Assembly (NCBI GenBank): GCA_900551945.1
Contig: URYE01000077.1
Span: forward strand, 1 to 11,280
Origin: an uncultured Eubacterium sp.
GTDB taxonomy: Bacteria; Bacillota; Clostridia; Lachnospirales; Lachnospiraceae
Reading direction: 5' to 3'
DNA length: 11,280 nt
The position numbers and the translations under genes were made by a program. The notes below the pieces were generated by a model, which was not told where the DNA came from, did no database searches, and saw only the letters and a program-made list of their open reading frames with translations. Below are positions 1-6,047 of this stretch, piece by piece (position 1 is the first letter of the stretch; every line of letters begins with the position of its first letter).

Positions 1-1
1 T

Positions 2-79
2 GAAGCTAAAGCTGTTTGGGAACACACCTGCATAGCAGGTGGTTTATTTTTATTGTCGATACAACAAAAAAGCTCCTAA
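2..79 (+). other. Possible C-terminal tail of an upstream ORF
   Basis: One frame is open from the left edge to a TAA at 77-79 and reads as about 25 residues (…AVWEHTCIAGGLFLL…). A terminator-like hairpin lies inside this frame, so the reading may be accidental and the DNA may simply be the 3' flank of a gene left of the window. No family can be assigned from so short a tail. Confidence 0.2.
25..52 (+). terminator. Rho-independent terminator hairpin
   Basis: CACCTGC (25-31) and GCAGGTG (35-41) form a 7-bp perfect stem with an ATA loop, followed by GTTTATTTTTATT. This is a GC-rich stem with a T-rich tract on the + strand, fit to end a transcript entering from the left. Confidence 0.6.
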
Positions 80-99
80 AATAACTTTAGGAACTTTCT
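69..99. terminator. Bidirectional terminator hairpin
   Basis: TCCTAAA (74-80) and TTTAGGA (86-92) form the core stem. It extends past one mismatch with AAAG (69-72) and CTTT (94-97). On the minus strand the stem runs into six T (complement of A65-A70); on the plus strand it is followed by CTTTCTT. It could end leftward transcripts coming through the region as well as + transcripts. Confidence 0.55.
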
Positions 100-130
100 T
101 ATAATCATTATTTAATTTTTTGACATTATA

Positions 131-146
131 TGATATAATAACCAAA
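131..146 (+). promoter_or_regulatory. Extended -10 promoter of the small hydrophobic ORF
   Basis: A perfect TATAAT lies at 134-139, preceded by TG at 131-132 (TGATATAAT, extended -10). At 17-bp spacing the -35 region reads TTTAAT (111-116), which is weak; a TTGACA at 120-125 is too close to serve. Transcription would start near 146, exactly where a 13-nt segment (145-157) complementary to the 3' UTR begins. Confidence 0.6.
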
Positions 147-210
147 TCAGATTAAATAAATAGGGATATAGTCGATGATTAACCTTTTCGGGAACGGAAA
201 TGAGGGAACT

Positions 211-297
211 ATGAATACAATGGAAATATTAACATTGTTATTGGTTGTATTCTCAGCCTTAACTTACATAGATAATCTCCACAATCATCAGAAATAA
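211..297 (+). CDS. 28-aa hydrophobic peptide, putative type I toxin
   Basis: The ATG at 211 opens a 28-codon ORF ending in TAA at 295-297, with GAGGG (202-206) as ribosome binding site 4 nt upstream. A short polar start leads into an uninterrupted hydrophobic helix (MEILTLLLVVFSALTYI, residues 4-20), then a short polar/basic tail (…DNLHNHQK). That is the build of the TxpA/BsrG/Fst-like membrane toxins and of peptides often annotated 'putative holin-like toxin'. The ORF has its own extended -10 promoter, a roughly 140-nt 3' UTR full of hairpins, a + terminator, and an opposing consensus promoter for an RNA antisense to that UTR. The peptide and arrangement are seen in the sequence; the toxin role is inferred from the resemblance. 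It could instead be a small membrane peptide with another role. Confidence 0.6.
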   Translation: MNTMEILTLLLVVFSALTYIDNLHNHQK

Positions 298-332
298 AAC
301 TAAGCTATTCCCTATTCGCAGTAGGGAATAGC
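292..332 (-). terminator. Strong hairpin, minus-strand terminator
   Basis: GCTATTCCCTA (304-314) and TAGGGAATAGC (322-332) form an 11-bp perfect stem with a 7-nt loop. On the minus strand it is followed by TTAGTTTTATTTC (303 to 291). It can end the antisense RNA and also leftward read-through from the acetyltransferase at 472-1047. On the plus strand it lies 6 nt after the small ORF's stop but lacks a T-run there. Confidence 0.6.
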
Positions 333-399
333 CTAATGAAACTTAATTTAATATTAAGTTCCCGATTTGTAATCATCGGAATTAGTCAATCCTTAATTT
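295..399 (-). ncRNA. Candidate antisense RNA antitoxin (about 100 nt)
   Basis: A minus-strand promoter at 406-434 would start a transcript near 399. It would run leftward across the 3' UTR of the 28-aa ORF and end at the hairpin at 304-332, whose minus-strand exit is U-rich. The RNA contains hairpins at 340-360 (8-bp stem), 362-379 (5-bp stem, CCGAT/ATCGG) and 304-332 (11-bp stem). Overlap confined to the toxin mRNA's 3' region is the arrangement of txpA/RatA and bsrG/SR4 in Bacillus subtilis. No expression evidence is available here. Confidence 0.5.
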
Positions 400-405
400 A
401 ATCTG

Positions 406-434
406 ATTATAAGACTTTGACTTTCAAAAGTCAA
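406..434 (-). promoter_or_regulatory. Consensus promoter for the antisense RNA
   Basis: On the minus strand TTGACT (complement of 429-434) and TATAAT (complement of 406-411) are separated by exactly 17 bp. No minus-strand ORF of note follows, which points to an RNA product. The -35 lies in a small inverted repeat (TTGACTTT at 417-424 and AAAGTCAA at 427-434). Confidence 0.7.
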
Positions 435-440
435 GTTTTG

Positions 441-474
441 GGGCATAGTTTTCGCTATGCCCTCTTTATTTTTA
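441..474 (+). terminator. Rho-independent terminator of the small-ORF transcript
   Basis: GGGCATAG (441-448) and CTATGCCC (455-462) form an 8-bp perfect stem with a 6-nt loop, followed by TCTTTATTTTTA. It fits the end of a + strand mRNA of about 325 nt starting near 146. The last T residues touch the stop codon of the convergent acetyltransferase gene. Confidence 0.75.
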
Positions 475-1047
475 TAAGAGCTTTCTAAAAGGAACTATGT
501 CTTTTTGATTTGTGGTATGCTCTCCTATTATTTTTTCTAGCCATACCATGTTATACCATCTATTAAACTTGTAACCACACTTATAAAACTCTCCCACCAT
601 ATTAAAGCCTATGTGTTCATGAAAGTCTCGGCTATTTCTTGTGCAGTATTCGTCTTCAACTTCTGGAACTGCTATGCAGGCGTTCATATTTGTGATGTTT
701 TGCATTTTTAGATATCTTTCTAATTCTTGATAAAGCCTTTTGCCTACACCTGACTTTGTAAGTCCATATTTTACATATATTGATGTTTCTACTGCCCAGT
801 CGTAAGCTGGTCTTGACTTAAATGCACTCGCATAGGCATATCCTATAATCTCGTTTTTATTTTCACTATTACTTTCTGCTACAAGATAAGGATACTTTAA
901 CAGTGTATTTTCTATTCTTGTTTTAAATTCTTCAACCGTTGGAACTTCATATTCAAATGATATAGCTGTGTTTAACACATAATACTCATATATATTAAGA
1001 AGTTCTTGTGTATCTTGTACTGTAGCTACTCGTATATTAAAATCCAT
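472..1047 (-). CDS. GNAT acetyltransferase, phosphinothricin/methionine-sulfone acetyltransferase-like
   Basis: A cytoplasmic acetyl-CoA-dependent N-acetyltransferase of 191 aa. It opens with the PAT-type N-terminus (IRVATVQDTQELLNIYEYYV). The acetyl-CoA pyrophosphate loop region is KSGVGKRLY (residues 98-106), and the family's C-terminal signature is present: H-E-H-I-G-F (143-148), then GYKFNRWYNMVWLEK (158-172). PAT/MnaT relatives acetylate phosphinothricin, methionine sulfone or related amino acids; the substrate here is unknown. The frame extends upstream to a GTG at 1101. ATG 1047 is preferred because it matches the family start, although its GGGG ribosome binding site lies only 2 nt away, so the start is uncertain. 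About 20 residues follow the usual PAT end (…GEHTTNQKDIVPFRKLL). The gene converges on the small-ORF locus and its stop meets that locus' terminator. Confidence 0.85.
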   Translation of the reverse strand: MDFNIRVATVQDTQELLNIYEYYVLNTAISFEYEVPTVEEFKTRIENTLLKYPYLVAESNSENKNEIIGYAYASAFKSRPAYDWAVETSIYVKYGLTKSGVGKRLYQELERYLKMQNITNMNACIAVPEVEDEYCTRNSRDFHEHIGFNMVGEFYKCGYKFNRWYNMVWLEKIIGEHTTNQKDIVPFRKLL

Positions 1048-1217
1048 TTCCCCACACTTTCTGTTTCTTTTCTCTTTCTTAAATATTGAATAGATATTCA
1101 CAACATACTTATCATAAGTGTATTATTACATCATAACTTTTTAGGTTACGTCATAGAAATTAACGACATTCTCAATATTGTTAAATAAATATAATTTTTA
1201 TAATCCACTTAATATTA

Positions 1218-2999
1218 TTATTTTTGATACTCTTCTATTAAATTGCCAAATACGTCTATTGTCTCTTGTATTACTTGTGGCTTTGACATATCTATTCCAC
1301 ATAACTTAAGAAGCTCTATTGGGTGCATTGAACAACCACCTGATAAGAACTTTTTGTAACCTGCAAGTGTTTCTTCATCTCCTGCTAATATCTTCGATGC
1401 TATTGCAACTGCTGCTGAGAAACCTGTTGCGTACTGATATACATAAAATGGTGTATAAAAATGTGGTATTCTTGACCATTCAAGTGCTATTTCTTCATCT
1501 ATTACCATATCATCACCAAAGTACTTTTTATTAAGTTCTTTGTAGACATTGCAAAGATTTTCTGCATTAAGTACTTCTCCATTTTCTGCCATGCTGTGTG
1601 TAATCATTTCAAATTCAGCAAACATTGTCTGTCTGAATAATGTTCCCTTAAACTGTTCAAGGTAGTGATTTATAAGATATTTCTTTTCTGTATTGTCTTT
1701 ACAATTTTTTAAAAGATAGTTAATTAAAATAGCTTCGTTACAAGTAGATGCTACTTCTGCTACGAATATTTTATAGCCGGCATATACATAAGGTTGGTTT
1801 TCATTTGAATAAAATGTGTGCATTGCATGACCCATCTCGTGAACAAGTGTAAATACATCATTTAATGTATCTGAATAATTTAAGAACACATAAGGATGTG
1901 TACCATATGCTCCCCATGAAAATGCTCCATTTCGCTTACCGACATTTTCTCTTACATCAACCCAACCAGAGTTAAATCCTTCTTGTATTTTGTCAGTATA
2001 TTCTTTTCCAAGTGGAGCTAAAGCTTTTAAGGCAATTTCTTTTGCTTCATCGTAAGTCACTTTGAGTTTATAATCACTAACCATTGGTGCATATACATCG
2101 TAAAAATGTAATTCATCAACGCCTAATTCTCTCTTTCTTAAACTTACATACTTGTGCATTTTATCAAGATTGTTATTAACTGTTTCTATTAAATTCTTAT
2201 AGACTGACACAGGAATAAATGAACCGCTGAGGTACATCTCTAATGTTGAATCGTAATTTCTTGCTTGTGAAAAAAATATTGCCTGCTTTACATTTGCATA
2301 ATAAGTAGCTGCTAATGTATTGATATAATTGCCATATTCTTTATACAGTGCATGAAATGCGTCTTGTCTTACTCGTCTGTCATTGCTTTCCATAAACACA
2401 CTGTATCTGCCATTTGTAAGCTCTACTTTGTTACCCTCTTCGTCTGTTATTTCGCCAAACTTTGCGTCTGCATTGTTGAACTTTGAAAAGATTTCGTTAG
2501 GTGAAGCTGACATTTGCCCTGCCATTGCAAGAAGTTTTTCTTCTTTTTCTGTAAGTGAATGTTCTTTTTTTGAAAGCATATCCTTTATTGACACTTTATA
2601 CAACGCAATTCTTTCATCTTGTAAAAATGTATCAATAACTTTACTATCCATTGCCATTATTTCTGGCATCATAAATGAATATTTCTCTGATAACTTAACT
2701 GCTGCCATCTGAGCTTTTCCTGACATCTCTTGGTACTTTGGATTAGTAGTATCTTCATAATATTTCATAAATGCGTAAACATATACATTTTCAATAAGTA
2801 AATCTACATCATCAGACTCTTTTAGTGCATTGTAAAAGTTATCAGCAGAGTCGCTCATTTTACCTTTGTATTTACATTCAACTTGCGCATTCTCAAGGCA
2901 TTTGTTATAATCAGCTTCCCAACTTTCGTCAGTGGCGTAAAGGTCTTGTATTCTCCATTTATCTTCATTTGCAATTTCACTTCTTAATGGTGATTTCAT
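1218..2999 (-). CDS. pepF: Oligoendopeptidase F (M3 zinc metallopeptidase)
   Basis: A 593-aa cytoplasmic zinc peptidase that cleaves short peptides, typically of about 7-17 residues. The zinc site HEMGH is at residues 387-391 (in LVHEMGHAMHTFYS), and the likely third ligand is the Glu of AEVASTCNEA (about 415). The N-terminal half is the helical M3 oligopeptidase domain and the length is normal for the family. The frame opens at 3020, but ATG 2999 (MKSPLRSE) is chosen because GGAGGT sits 4 nt upstream. It lies 138 nt downstream of the antiporter stop with no clear terminator between them, so read-through is possible. No consensus promoter stood out in that gap. A role in peptide turnover or signal-peptide degradation is known for the family but not shown here. 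Confidence 0.95.
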   Translation of the reverse strand: MKSPLRSEIANEDKWRIQDLYATDESWEADYNKCLENAQVECKYKGKMSDSADNFYNALKESDDVDLLIENVYVYAFMKYYEDTTNPKYQEMSGKAQMAAVKLSEKYSFMMPEIMAMDSKVIDTFLQDERIALYKVSIKDMLSKKEHSLTEKEEKLLAMAGQMSASPNEIFSKFNNADAKFGEITDEEGNKVELTNGRYSVFMESNDRRVRQDAFHALYKEYGNYINTLAATYYANVKQAIFFSQARNYDSTLEMYLSGSFIPVSVYKNLIETVNNNLDKMHKYVSLRKRELGVDELHFYDVYAPMVSDYKLKVTYDEAKEIALKALAPLGKEYTDKIQEGFNSGWVDVRENVGKRNGAFSWGAYGTHPYVFLNYSDTLNDVFTLVHEMGHAMHTFYSNENQPYVYAGYKIFVAEVASTCNEAILINYLLKNCKDNTEKKYLINHYLEQFKGTLFRQTMFAEFEMITHSMAENGEVLNAENLCNVYKELNKKYFGDDMVIDEEIALEWSRIPHFYTPFYVYQYATGFSAAVAIASKILAGDEETLAGYKKFLSGGCSMHPIELLKLCGIDMSKPQVIQETIDVFGNLIEEYQK

Positions 3000-3137
3000 A
3001 ATTACCTCCATTTTTAACATTATTGAATAAATCTTACATTTCTATTATCTAATAGTAATAGGCAAAACTTACTTAAAATATCTACTTTACTATTTTTCTT
3101 ATATACTTTTACTATCTTGCATTTTTAATTATTTATA

Positions 3138-4337
3138 TTAGTTTTCTTTTGCTAATATTTTCTTATATGTGCTGTCTATTCCTATTGCTCCTAATGGGGC
3201 TGTTATTATAATAGCAAGGACTGCTACTGATAAAACAAGTCGTCCACAAGGAAGTCCTGCAGCTAGTGGTACTGAACCTATAGCGGCTTGAACTGTTGCT
3301 TTAGGTAGATATGCTATAACGCAAAATGCTCTTTCTTTCCATGTAAGATTTGTTCCTACTGTACATATTAAAACACCTACTGCTCTAAAAATCAATGCAA
3401 TTATAATCATAAATACTGCAAATATTCCTGCACTTAATGTATAACGTATATCTACAACTGCACCTACTAATACAAATAACATAACTTCTGCAGCAAGCCA
3501 TAATTTTCCAAACTTTTCTGACAATCTTTTTGATACAAGTGTCGTGCTTTTCATTTTTATTACACACGCCATGCTAACTACTGCAAGTAAACCTGATACT
3601 GATATTTTTCCTTCAAGCCAACTTTCAATTGATACGAGAAGAAATGATACACCTAATACAATAATTACTTTCATACTATTTCTTACATAGTGTTTTCTAG
3701 CATAAGCTGTTTCAAAAAATAAATACATTGCATAGCCTGTGACTGCGCCAAGTAATATTCCTAATATTATTGAAACTGGTATATTTATGAAGTTAATTAT
3801 ATTTACTTGTCCGCCTTGTATCATACTTAAAAATGTTGTAAATAGCACTATTACAAATATATCATCACAAGAAGCTCCTGCCATTATCATTTGTGGAATA
3901 GCTTTTTGTGTTCCATATTTTTGTTCTATTAAGTTGACCATTCGTGGCACTACTACGGCTGGTGATACTGCGGCAAGTACTGCTCCCATTACTGCGGCTT
4001 CTACTCTATTTATTTTTAGTAATACTGGTGCAAATATTACATAGCCGATAATTTCAAAAGTCGCTTGAATAAAGGACATAAGTATAGCTGAACGACCTGC
4101 TTTTTTTAAGTCGCTTATGTCTAATGACAGACCTGCTTTTATTAGGATTATTATTAATGCTATTTTTCTTAGGTCGGCGGATATTGATAGAATTGATGGG
4201 TCGAGTAGGTCTAGGACATAAGGACCTAGTATTATTCCTGTTACTAACATACCGATTATTCGTGGTAGTTTTAGACGTTGGCAAATTGCTCCCATTGCTA
4301 AGCCAACTAAAAAGATTAGTGATAGTGATGATAACAT
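3138..4337 (-). CDS. CPA-type cation:proton antiporter, predicted fluoride-responsive
   Basis: A 399-aa integral membrane protein with about 11-13 hydrophobic segments, matching the Na+/H+ exchanger domain (KefB/NapA-like, Pfam Na_H_Exchanger). It begins directly with a membrane segment, and G-x-I-L-G-P lies in the second helix. The ion-binding core is AAVSPAVVVPRMV (122-134) plus the Asp pair in GASCDDIFVIVLF (D158, D159); a DD pair is typical of electrogenic antiporters. No RCK/TrkA nucleotide-binding tail is present. ATG 4337 has AAGGAG 7 nt upstream. The mRNA leader holds a fluoride riboswitch with terminator and a TTGACA promoter. Fluoride riboswitches are known upstream of antiporter genes as well as crcB and CLC-F. 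The antiporter may therefore export F- toxicity-related ions or rebalance pH and Na+ during fluoride stress. The transported ion cannot be read from the sequence. Confidence 0.9.
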   Translation of the reverse strand: MLSSLSLIFLVGLAMGAICQRLKLPRIIGMLVTGIILGPYVLDLLDPSILSISADLRKIALIIILIKAGLSLDISDLKKAGRSAILMSFIQATFEIIGYVIFAPVLLKINRVEAAVMGAVLAAVSPAVVVPRMVNLIEQKYGTQKAIPQMIMAGASCDDIFVIVLFTTFLSMIQGGQVNIINFINIPVSIILGILLGAVTGYAMYLFFETAYARKHYVRNSMKVIIVLGVSFLLVSIESWLEGKISVSGLLAVVSMACVIKMKSTTLVSKRLSEKFGKLWLAAEVMLFVLVGAVVDIRYTLSAGIFAVFMIIIALIFRAVGVLICTVGTNLTWKERAFCVIAYLPKATVQAAIGSVPLAAGLPCGRLVLSVAVLAIIITAPLGAIGIDSTYKKILAKEN

Positions 4338-4363
4338 TTTGTTTCTCCTTTTAACTTAAGCGC

Positions 4364-4414
4364 AAAAAAGCTGATGCCTTTCTACGCCTTGATAATCGTA
4401 GAAGTCATCAGCTT
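4364..4414 (-). terminator. Riboswitch-controlled terminator before the antiporter
   Basis: On the minus strand AAGCTGATG (complement of 4406-4414) pairs with CATCAGCTT (complement of 4368-4376). CGTAGAA/TTCTACG (4397-4403 and 4380-4386) continues the stem above small internal bulges, and the exit is a run of six T (complement of A4364-A4369). The 5' arm uses bases that belong to the riboswitch aptamer, so aptamer folding and termination are mutually exclusive. That predicts a genetic ON switch. Confidence 0.85.
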
Positions 4415-4458
4415 GTATAAGCAGTTTAGGTTACCCAAGGGAGAACTTCATTCCCTGT
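4398..4458 (-). ncRNA. Fluoride riboswitch (crcB type)
   Basis: Read on the minus strand, the leader contains AGGGAATGAAGTTCTCCC, then a TAACC segment, AAACTGCTT, a short loop, and AAGCTGATGACTTCTAC. This matches the fluoride aptamer pattern GG..AUG..G..C..CC – AAC.GC – GCUGAUG.C..CUAC. P1 is GGGA/TCCC, the GCTT/AAGC helix follows, and the long-range pairing is GAAGT with ACTTC. About 11 extra bases (around 4428-4438) sit between the P1 3' strand and the AAAC segment, which is longer than in the compact crystal-structure example. It lies directly upstream of a terminator and the antiporter start. The assignment is by recognition of the conserved core; a covariance-model search was not run. 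Confidence 0.85.
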
Positions 4459-4480
4459 GAATATTTATTATTCTTTGGTT

Positions 4481-4509
4481 ATGATAGCAGGTTATGTGTT
4501 TAATGTCAA
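4481..4509 (-). promoter_or_regulatory. Promoter of the riboswitch-antiporter transcript
   Basis: On the minus strand TTGACA (complement of 4504-4509) and TATCAT (complement of 4481-4486) are 17 bp apart, with TGC just before the -10 (extended -10). Transcription would start near 4474, about 16 nt ahead of the aptamer. Confidence 0.8.
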
Positions 4510-4539
4510 TGTTTTGTGTTGCAAATTTAGGTTTTTTAG

Positions 4540-4696
4540 GGATAGCAGGATTGTATAAAACAGTCACACACCAGTAAAAGTACAACGAGCTATATTTATA
4601 TGCCATCATCGAACAAGTGTGTTCGCTGTTGTCATACAAATATGGCTTGTCGTTCTTTTAATGGTACATTCGTTGTTTCATACAATCCTGCTATCC
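4540..4696. mobile_element. 157-bp MITE-like hairpin element
   Basis: GGATAGCAGGATTGTAT (4540-4556) and ATACAATCCTGCTATCC (4680-4696) are perfect 17-bp terminal inverted repeats. The interior is also an imperfect palindrome: for example AAACAG (4558-4563) faces TTGTTT, and stretches such as TAAAAG, ATATTTATATG and CGAAC recur as reverse complements in the right half. The whole element can fold end to end as one long hairpin. There is no ORF inside. No clear target-site duplication is visible (left flank …TTTTTTAG, right flank TTCCACTA…). It sits between the antiporter promoter and the broken winged-helix gene. It may be a non-autonomous transposon remnant or a long structured RNA. Confidence 0.6.
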
Positions 4697-4728
4697 TTCC
4701 ACTACGTTTTTATACACCTATATTTTTC

Positions 4729-4968
4729 TTATTTTCGTAATCCCCATGTTCCATTACCAATTCCATTAACTGAATAAAATATATCTTTTTTCCCTTTATA
4801 ATTCATCGAGTCTGAAGAATGGTCTTATATATTTTTTCGTATTCCTGCTTTAATGCCAGCAGTAAGACTTTTTCCCGTTAATTTTTCATATTCATCATAT
4901 ATCTGAGAATATGTTGCTTTGCCACCAAGATTTTCTAATGAACAAACTATATAATCTAATTGTGCCAT
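4729..4968 (-). pseudogene. Small winged-helix-like protein with internal stop
   Basis: ATG 4968 has a strong GGAGGT (4973-4978 on the complement) 5 nt upstream. It reads 47 residues (start MAQLDYIVCSLENLGGKATY) to TAA at 4825-4827. The same frame then continues for 31 more coherent residues (…SMNYKGKKDIFYSVNGIGNG, then TWGLRK) to TAA at 4729-4731. The joined 79-residue reading resembles small winged-helix/HTH modules found alone or at the ends of restriction and HNH-type nucleases ('GGKATYSQIY' start, 'GNGTWGLR' end). The TAA sits where a Glu (GAA) would fit naturally, a single G-to-T change. Alternatives are a genuine 47-residue protein or a sequencing error. It lies 70 nt downstream of degV on the same strand with no terminator between them, so the two may be co-transcribed. 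Confidence 0.6.
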
Positions 4969-5038
4969 CTTAACCTCCAAATATTATACTTTAGTAATAA
5001 AGTTGTTGTTTTACTTACTTATTATATTGTGGTGTGGG

Positions 5039-5917
5039 TTAGTCTTCGCATTCTGGTATGTATTTTGAGCAGGCGATGGCTATTGAGCCGTAGCCTATAT
5101 GGCAAGCTACGCTTAATGATAGTGGGTCCATATGAAAATCTAGTGTTGGAAACTCTTCTTTTATCACTTCTGCCCATTCTGCTGCTTCTTCTGGATTTCC
5201 TGTATAAGCAGCCTGCATATGGACTTTGCCTTGTTCATAGGCTTCTTTAAATCTTGTTTCCATATCATTTTTCATTGCTTTTATCATTATTTTCTTAGCT
5301 GATGACTTGCCTCTTGACTTTGCAAATGCGTCTAGTTTTTCACCTTGTAATTGAAGTACTGGCTTTATATTTAGAACTGTTCCAACTGCTGCCGCTGCTG
5401 CTGTTATTCTTCCGCCTTTTCTTAAATACTTAAGTGTTTCTAATGTTATGTATACACTTGACTCCATCTTATCTCTTTCAAGTATTTCTTTTATTTGTGT
5501 AGCCGTATATCCTTTTTGTGAAAGCTTTAACGCATCTAATACTGACTGTCTCATTGTTACGGATATTCTTTGATTATTAACCACTACTACTTTTCCATCA
5601 TAATCTTCTGAAAGCATTGTTGCTGTCTGACAAGTTCCACTTAAACCACTTGACATTGGGATAAATACTATTTCTTCGTATTCTTTTAATAATTCATTCC
5701 ACTTGTCTTGTATTTCTCCTACTGATGGCTGTGAAGTTGAAATGTCTGCGTCTTCTTTTAACTTTTTGTAAAATTCTTCTTGTGATAAGTTAATATCTTC
5801 AAAATACTGCTCACCATCTATAAAGAATGGCATTGGCAAAACGTGTACCCCTATTTCTTTTGCTTGTGCCTGTGTTATACCACTGTTACTATCTGTTAAT
5901 ATTGCTATTTTATTCAT
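5039..5917 (-). CDS. DegV family fatty-acid-binding protein (FakB-like)
   Basis: A 292-aa cytoplasmic lipid-binding protein. DegV/FakB proteins hold a fatty acid and present it to the kinase FakA for phosphorylation before entry into phospholipid synthesis. Signatures are the N-terminal IAILTDSNSGI (4-14), DISTSQPSVGE (58-68) with the conserved T-S-Q-P-S, PMSSGLSGT (87-95), LRKGGRI (165-171) and the C-terminal HIGYGSIAIA, all typical of the family. Length is normal (about 280-290). The start ATG 5917 has a purine-rich AGGAAAGG about 13 nt upstream, which is rather far. A consensus promoter lies at 5963-5991. No fakA is in the window. The binding role is family knowledge; which fatty acid is bound is unknown. 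Confidence 0.92.
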   Translation of the reverse strand: MNKIAILTDSNSGITQAQAKEIGVHVLPMPFFIDGEQYFEDINLSQEEFYKKLKEDADISTSQPSVGEIQDKWNELLKEYEEIVFIPMSSGLSGTCQTATMLSEDYDGKVVVVNNQRISVTMRQSVLDALKLSQKGYTATQIKEILERDKMESSVYITLETLKYLRKGGRITAAAAAVGTVLNIKPVLQLQGEKLDAFAKSRGKSSAKKIMIKAMKNDMETRFKEAYEQGKVHMQAAYTGNPEEAAEWAEVIKEEFPTLDFHMDPLSLSVACHIGYGSIAIACSKYIPECED

Positions 5918-5962
5918 AAATTAAAACCATACCTTTCCTATTATGTGAAAAATCAATATTAC

Positions 5963-5991
5963 TATTGTACCCCATCTTTTCTTTTGTTACA
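5963..5991 (-). promoter_or_regulatory. Promoter of the degV-family gene
   Basis: On the minus strand TTGTAA (complement of 5986-5991) and TACAAT (complement of 5963-5968) are separated by 17 bp. The start codon is about 45 nt downstream of the -10. It lies in the divergent region shared with the GNAT gene at 6048. Confidence 0.65.
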
Positions 5992-6047
5992 ATGAATTTT
6001 ACTGAAATTTAATTATTTTGATTTTCTAATAATTGGAGGTACTTAAT

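Larger units (their letters stand above)
145..408 (+). repeat. 13-bp long-range inverted repeat linking 5' end and 3' UTR
   Basis: AATCAGATTAAAT (145-157) is the exact reverse complement of ATTTAATCTGATT (396-408). The first copy sits at the predicted 5' end of the small-ORF transcript and the second near its 3' end, so the mRNA could close on itself. Such 5'-3' pairing is known in several type I toxin mRNAs, where it limits translation. The second copy also overlaps the -10 element of the antisense promoter. Confidence 0.55.

Noticed and set aside
4124..4354. Plus-strand leucine-rich ORF opposite the antiporter start
   Set aside because: Shadow of the hydrophobic antiporter gene and its leader; the riboswitch and ribosome binding site support the minus strand.
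4398..4458. Na+ (DUF1646-type) riboswitch as alternative for the antiporter leader
   Set aside because: An antiporter target made this plausible, but the conserved GCTGATGACTTCTAC segment and the P1/pseudoknot pattern fit the fluoride aptamer better.
4448..4639. 63-codon minus-strand ORF over the antiporter promoter and hairpin element
   Set aside because: It crosses a consensus promoter and one end of the inverted-repeat element, has no ribosome binding site and no familiar motif.
6033..6047. Upstream TTG start for the tandem GNAT gene
   Set aside because: The GGAGGT site lies inside that extension and is ideally spaced for TTG 6048.
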